Source of the DNA: Phycisphaerae bacterium
Lineage (GTDB): Bacteria > Planctomycetota > Phycisphaerae > SM23-33
DNA: 53,256 nucleotides
Assembly: GCA_030745875.1 (NCBI GenBank)
Contig: JASLNT010000107.1
Coordinates: 1-53,256 of the forward strand
Direction of reading: 5' to 3'
Shown here: piece after piece, positions 50,008-53,256 of the stretch
How the letters are laid out: every line of letters starts with the position of its first letter
Position numbering within the stretch: the stretch's first letter is position 1
Notes under the pieces: model-generated
The model's input: only the letters and a program-made list of their open reading frames with translations
Database searches by the model: none
What the model was told of the DNA's origin: nothing
Program-made: the position numbers and the translations under genes

Positions 50008-50354
50008 GTAGATCGCTTTGAAAGGAGCGATTTCGTTCGACCTGAGCCGGTCGAATCTGAAAAGAGGCTGGAGCGTTCCGCTGTTGTGCGGATGCTTCCC
50101 TTCGTCTTCCGGGCGATCCCGGACCAGTTCTTATCCACAAGCAAACTGTCGCGCGCCAAGGCGGCGGGAGCGGTTTGTCACCGTCCCGGACGAAGCCCGC
50201 GGGATGGCGCATTGATCGAAAGGAGCTGAGCCTATGACATGAGCACGCAGTTACCGCGCCGGCAACGTTCGCAACGTCGATAGAACGCGGATTCAGGTCG
50301 AACTATCTTGCAAATCCGGGTGTTGAGCCCACCGAAAGGAAATGGAGAAGAGCA
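50008..50354 (+). ncRNA. Long structured 5' leader of the second PEP-CTERM gene
   Basis: About 345 nt with several hairpins. ATCGCTTT-GAAA-GGAGCGAT (50012-50031) has a GNRA-type GAAA tetraloop. TTCGACC-TGAGCC-GGTCGAA (50036-50055) is a perfect 7-bp stem. CCGGG-CGAT-CCCGG (50109-50122) has a 4-nt loop. GGGA/CGGT-TTGTC-ACCG/TCCC (50166-50187) has one bulged G. A tiny open frame ATG-ACA-TGA (50234-50242) follows AAAGGAG at good spacing. No riboswitch class was recognised. It could be a regulatory leader, an attenuator or an independent small RNA; no open frame in it looks coding. Confidence 0.45.
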
Positions 50355-51629
50355 ATGAGAAACGCAACAATAGTATTGATGACAATCGTAATCGTCGGGG
50401 GCTTGATGATCTCGCAGGACGCGTTTGCGGCTGAGGCCGTCCGAGGGACCTATGAACTCAGCAATCCGGTCGCAGCAGGTTTCGACACCGAAATCGTGAG
50501 CATGAGCCTGAGTGCGGGTCCCGGCCAATACCTGGTCGGCGGTCAGACTTTCGCCGTGGATTCGTTTTTTGACGTCTTCACGGAGCTGTCGGTCTCCGCG
50601 GACCCTCCGACCCAGTCGTTCCGGGTGGATTCCTTCTTTGACGTATTCACGGAAATTTCCGTCGCCACGCCGCTGGCCCCGGCGCCCAGCTTTGGTTCCG
50701 GTCCCGCAGCGGCCGGGAGTTTCGACACCGAGATCGTCAGCTTGAGTTTATCGGGTTCAGCGTCCATGAACGTTACTCCCCAACTCAGCGGCGGCCAGCA
50801 GACCGGCTCGTGGGACACCGAGATGCTCTCGATGGACTTGACTGGCAGCGCTCCGAGCACCGGCGGACCAATTACGGTTCGCATGGGGCTGCCTTCGCCC
50901 GGCAACACGACGCTGACCAAGGTCGGCGACGGTCGGTTCCAGGTCGACAGTTTCTTTGACGTCTTCACGGAGATAAGTATTGACGGAGGTCCCTTTCAGC
51001 CCGCTATTCCCGCCCCGCATCTGGACTTCGAGCAGGCTCCCAGCGGTCAGAGGTGCGATCAGTTCCAGGGCCAACTCACCACTAACGGAGTAGCCGGCGG
51101 CGGATCGGGCTGGAACAATGGGCAATGGATCGAGTATCCCAACTCCGGCGCGAGCGGACCGGCATGGCACAATCAGTGGTTCTATAACGATCCGCTGGAT
51201 CACAATCGCTTCAAAGAGATCTTCTGGGACATTCTACTCCAGCCGGTGACCCCGGGCGACTCCGGCGACGTTGTCGAAGTAGCCATCAACTGGAGCAATG
51301 ACCTGTACCCCGACGGAAGCGGAGCCCCGCCCGATCCGTCCGCAGCCGGAGAGGCCTTCATCGTGCGAGAAGTTCTCGGGGCGTTCTTTGTCGATGGCGA
51401 CGTCCCCATCAAGAGGCTCGAAGGCATTGATCCTCCGTTCGTGATACCCGACTACAACCCTGAATGGGTCTCGATTGACGTGCGCATGCTGCAGCAGTTA
51501 TCGGACCTGGGCGTTCGCATCACCGGCGAAATGTGCCACGAGTGCGTTCCCGAACCGGCGACGATGTCGCTGCTGGCGGTGGGTGGGCTGGCGATGCTCC
51601 GCCGCAGACGCCGCAATCGACAACTATAA
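50355..51629 (+). CDS. PEP-CTERM protein with alternating DTEIVSMSLS and DSFFDVFTE repeats
   Basis: Exported 424-aa protein. The signal peptide spans about 1-26 (IVIVGGLMISQDAFA). From about 36 to 215 two short units alternate: an [FW]DTE[IM][VL]S[ML].L[ST] unit (three copies) and a VDSFFDVFTE[IL]S[VI] unit (three copies), like the strands of a repeated beta-sandwich. A region of about 220-395 has Trp-rich stretches (WNNGQWIEYP, WHNQWFYND). The C-terminus is the exosortase signal VPEPATMSLLAVGGLAMLRRRRRN. The repeat motifs occur in other planctomycete and cyanobacterial PEP-CTERM proteins to my knowledge. Its function is unknown; surface display is expected. Confidence 0.88.
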   Translation: MRNATIVLMTIVIVGGLMISQDAFAAEAVRGTYELSNPVAAGFDTEIVSMSLSAGPGQYLVGGQTFAVDSFFDVFTELSVSADPPTQSFRVDSFFDVFTEISVATPLAPAPSFGSGPAAAGSFDTEIVSLSLSGSASMNVTPQLSGGQQTGSWDTEMLSMDLTGSAPSTGGPITVRMGLPSPGNTTLTKVGDGRFQVDSFFDVFTEISIDGGPFQPAIPAPHLDFEQAPSGQRCDQFQGQLTTNGVAGGGSGWNNGQWIEYPNSGASGPAWHNQWFYNDPLDHNRFKEIFWDILLQPVTPGDSGDVVEVAINWSNDLYPDGSGAPPDPSAAGEAFIVREVLGAFFVDGDVPIKRLEGIDPPFVIPDYNPEWVSIDVRMLQQLSDLGVRITGEMCHECVPEPATMSLLAVGGLAMLRRRRRNRQL

Positions 51630-51653
51630 CTGACAAAGACGCATAATCACCTC

Positions 51654-51696
51654 GCGGCCGGTCCGGATCGAATTCCGGCCCGGCCGCCGTGCTTTT
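51654..51696 (+). terminator. Strong Rho-independent terminator of the second PEP-CTERM gene
   Basis: CGGCCGGG (51654-51661) pairs with CCCGGCCG (51679-51686). After one bulged T, CCGG (51663-51666) pairs with CCGG (51675-51678), giving a 12-bp stem around ATCGAATT. TTTT follows at 51693-51696. It lies 25 nt after the stop. Confidence 0.75.
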
Positions 51697-51827
51697 CAGG
51701 CGGACGATGGACACCGGCGCGATTGCGGTCGAATAGAATTATGTTACTTGTCGGCCGCGTCGATACACTAAGATTACGACAGCACCGTGCGGTGATTTGT
51801 TTTCCTGCAGACTGAAGGGCGAGCCCC

Positions 51828-53237
51828 ATGAACAAACTGGCGAGTATTTGCGTTGCGATGATCTGGACGGTTTCATTTGCGGCCGCTGGTCCGCCCGACT
51901 CGCCGGTGGTCGACACCGGACAGATTCGCTGCTACGCCGACGGTAACGAGATCGCGTATCCGAAATCGTCCGACGCATACTTTGGGCAGGACGCCCAGTA
52001 TCAGGGCGACGCGCCGAAGTACAAGAACAATGGAGACGGTACGGTCACCGATCTGGTTACGGGGCTGATCTGGCAGAAGACGCCCGATTTCGTCAAGCGC
52101 ACCCACGACGAGGCGAAGAAATACGCCGACGGACTCAAACTCGCCGGGCGCAGCGATTGGCGCGTTCCGACGATCAAGGAGCTGTTCTCGCTGGCCGATT
52201 TTCGCGGGAATATGCGAACCCGCACCCCGTATATCGACACGAAGGCCTTCGATTTCAAATATCCAGGCGGTTCTCGCGGTGAGTCGGGGCGCCCCGGTCA
52301 GAGGGATATGGACGGGCAGTACCGCTCGTCCACCAGATACGTCGGGACCACGATGAGGCGGGACGAAAGCGTATTCGGATTCAACTTCGCCGACGGGCGG
52401 ATCAAAAGCTATCCGCTGCGCGCCGCGCAGTACGTCCGCTGCGTGCGCGGCCGGAAGGGATACGGGCAGGGGGAGAATCGATTCAAGGACAACAGCGACG
52501 GTACGATCACCGACCGGGCGACCGGGCTGATCTGGCAGCGGGCCGACAGCGTCAAAACGATGAACTGGAAGCAGGCGCTGGCTTACGCCGAAGGCTTGAA
52601 ACTGGCCGGTCGCGACGATTGGCGTCTTCCGAACGTCAAGGAACTGCAGACGATAGTCGATTACAGGTGGGCTCCCGATGCGACTGATGCGAAGAAGCGG
52701 AGGGCTGCGATATATCCGATCTTCAAGCTCACCAACGTCGAATCGTGGTTCTGGACGGGCACCACGCACATCGAGAACGGGTATGGATATTACGTTTGCT
52801 TCGGGCAGGGGTTTTCGGCCTGGAAGTTCCGCGGTAAGAAGATGAACGCTCACGGCGCCGGCGCGGTGCGGAGCGACCCGAAATCCGGCGACCCGAAGCA
52901 ATGGTCCGACGGTCACGGTCCCCAGGGCGACGAGATACGAATCTACAATTACGTCCGCTGCGTTCGCGGAGGCGTCGCAAAGGCGCGAACGGAGGGCCCG
53001 GCGGTTAAGTCCGGCGGCAATCGTCGCCCCCCGCGGGCTGACGGAGGCGGGCGCGGGACGGACCGATTTGTCGGACGGCTGGACAAGAACGGGGACGGTA
53101 AGGTCTCGAAGAAGGAATTTGACGGTCCGGACCATCACTTCGACCGCCTCGACAGGAACAACGACGGATACCTCAGCGCCGACGAAGCGCCCTCCGGTCC
53201 GCCGCCGCGACGCCCAAGACGCCCGGGACGAACGTAA
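51828..53237 (+). CDS. Exported protein with two DUF1566 domains and C-terminal EF-hands
   Basis: 469-aa protein. The signal peptide spans about 1-20 (ICVAMIWTVSFAAAG). Two tandem DUF1566 (Lcl C-terminal type) domains follow, each opening with DGTVTDLVTGLIWQK or DGTITDRATGLIWQR, having ADGLKLAGRSDWRVPTIKEL or AEGLKLAGRDDWRLPNVKEL, and closing with YVRCVRG. They share these motifs closely, so they arose by duplication. The last 70 residues are Pro/Arg/Gly-rich and contain two EF-hand loops, DKNGDGKVSKKE and DRNNDGYLSADE, so calcium binding is likely. DUF1566 proteins are often C-type-lectin-like; binding of a surface ligand is possible. The gene ends 19 nt before the window end. Confidence 0.88.
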   Translation: MNKLASICVAMIWTVSFAAAGPPDSPVVDTGQIRCYADGNEIAYPKSSDAYFGQDAQYQGDAPKYKNNGDGTVTDLVTGLIWQKTPDFVKRTHDEAKKYADGLKLAGRSDWRVPTIKELFSLADFRGNMRTRTPYIDTKAFDFKYPGGSRGESGRPGQRDMDGQYRSSTRYVGTTMRRDESVFGFNFADGRIKSYPLRAAQYVRCVRGRKGYGQGENRFKDNSDGTITDRATGLIWQRADSVKTMNWKQALAYAEGLKLAGRDDWRLPNVKELQTIVDYRWAPDATDAKKRRAAIYPIFKLTNVESWFWTGTTHIENGYGYYVCFGQGFSAWKFRGKKMNAHGAGAVRSDPKSGDPKQWSDGHGPQGDEIRIYNYVRCVRGGVAKARTEGPAVKSGGNRRPPRADGGGRGTDRFVGRLDKNGDGKVSKKEFDGPDHHFDRLDRNNDGYLSADEAPSGPPPRRPRRPGRT

Positions 53238-53256
53238 GAACCGGCAGGCGACTGTC

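Noticed and set aside
50018..50215. 65-codon frame starting TTG in the leader
   Set aside because: It has a weak start, Arg/Ser-rich composition and overlaps the strong RNA hairpins; not supported as a gene.
50008..50354. Cyclic-di-GMP (GEMM) riboswitch in the PEP-CTERM leader
   Set aside because: A GAAA tetraloop hairpin is present but the conserved GEMM core was not found by reading; left as an unclassified structured leader.

Overview
The window reads like the chromosome of an anaerobic or facultative member of the Planctomycetota, probably Phycisphaerae or a related class; this is inferred from gene content, not from a marker gene. The evidence is two large secreted c-type cytochromes with the hydrazine-synthase-alpha-like architecture common in planctomycetes, PEP-CTERM surface proteins (one with a dockerin-like calcium module), an EpsI-like exosortase partner, a SUMF1-domain protein, a tungsten-type aldehyde:ferredoxin oxidoreductase, and GC-rich coding DNA whose antisense strand is often open. 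No rRNA, tRNA, CRISPR array, intact insertion sequence or prophage was found.

Left part (1-13.7 kb, mostly + strand). The end of a RhaT-like sugar/proton symporter is followed by a terminator and an arsR-acr3 arsenite-resistance pair. That pair has a consensus sigma-70 promoter overlapped by an inverted-repeat operator. Next comes a tightly packed five-gene sugar or polyol operon: polyol-type dehydrogenase, xylulokinase-like kinase, aldehyde:ferredoxin oxidoreductase, cupin-type phosphoglucose isomerase and 2-hydroxyacid dehydrogenase. A 981-aa di-haem HZS-alpha-like protein follows. On the - strand lie a UDP-sugar dehydrogenase-family gene and a cobalamin adenosyltransferase translationally coupled to an SSS-family symporter.

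Middle part (15.5-28.6 kb). A six-gene - strand operon encodes three consecutive SPFH (HflK/HflC-like) membrane proteins, an ABC-2 ATPase, its permease and a large membrane-anchored protein of unknown function. A second ABC-2-type permease is transcribed divergently. It converges on a heavy-metal P-type ATPase gene and overlaps it by 29 bp.

28.6-38.3 kb. A 384-aa regulator with four XRE helix-turn-helix domains sits behind a promoter with a palindrome just past the predicted start of transcription. Facing it is a long - strand series: metallo-beta-lactamase/beta-CASP nuclease, Rossmann/DUF2520 protein, folD, a transglutaminase-like protease, a tri-haem HZS-alpha-like protein with an N-terminal discoidin-like domain, a CYTH/CyaB protein and a UspA protein.

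38.3-53.3 kb (+ strand, accessory in character). A repeat-rich 670-bp spacer contains a pair of inverted ~57-bp hairpin-bearing repeats, and a third partial copy lies 6 kb away. Then come a small HTH protein, a 1656-aa PEP-CTERM beta-repeat protein, a SUMF1 protein with four N-terminal repeats, a GH5-like glycoside hydrolase, an EpsI-like protein, a GNAT acetyltransferase, a second PEP-CTERM protein behind a long structured leader, and a double-DUF1566 protein with EF-hands. This part looks like a surface-protein and polysaccharide-interaction region.
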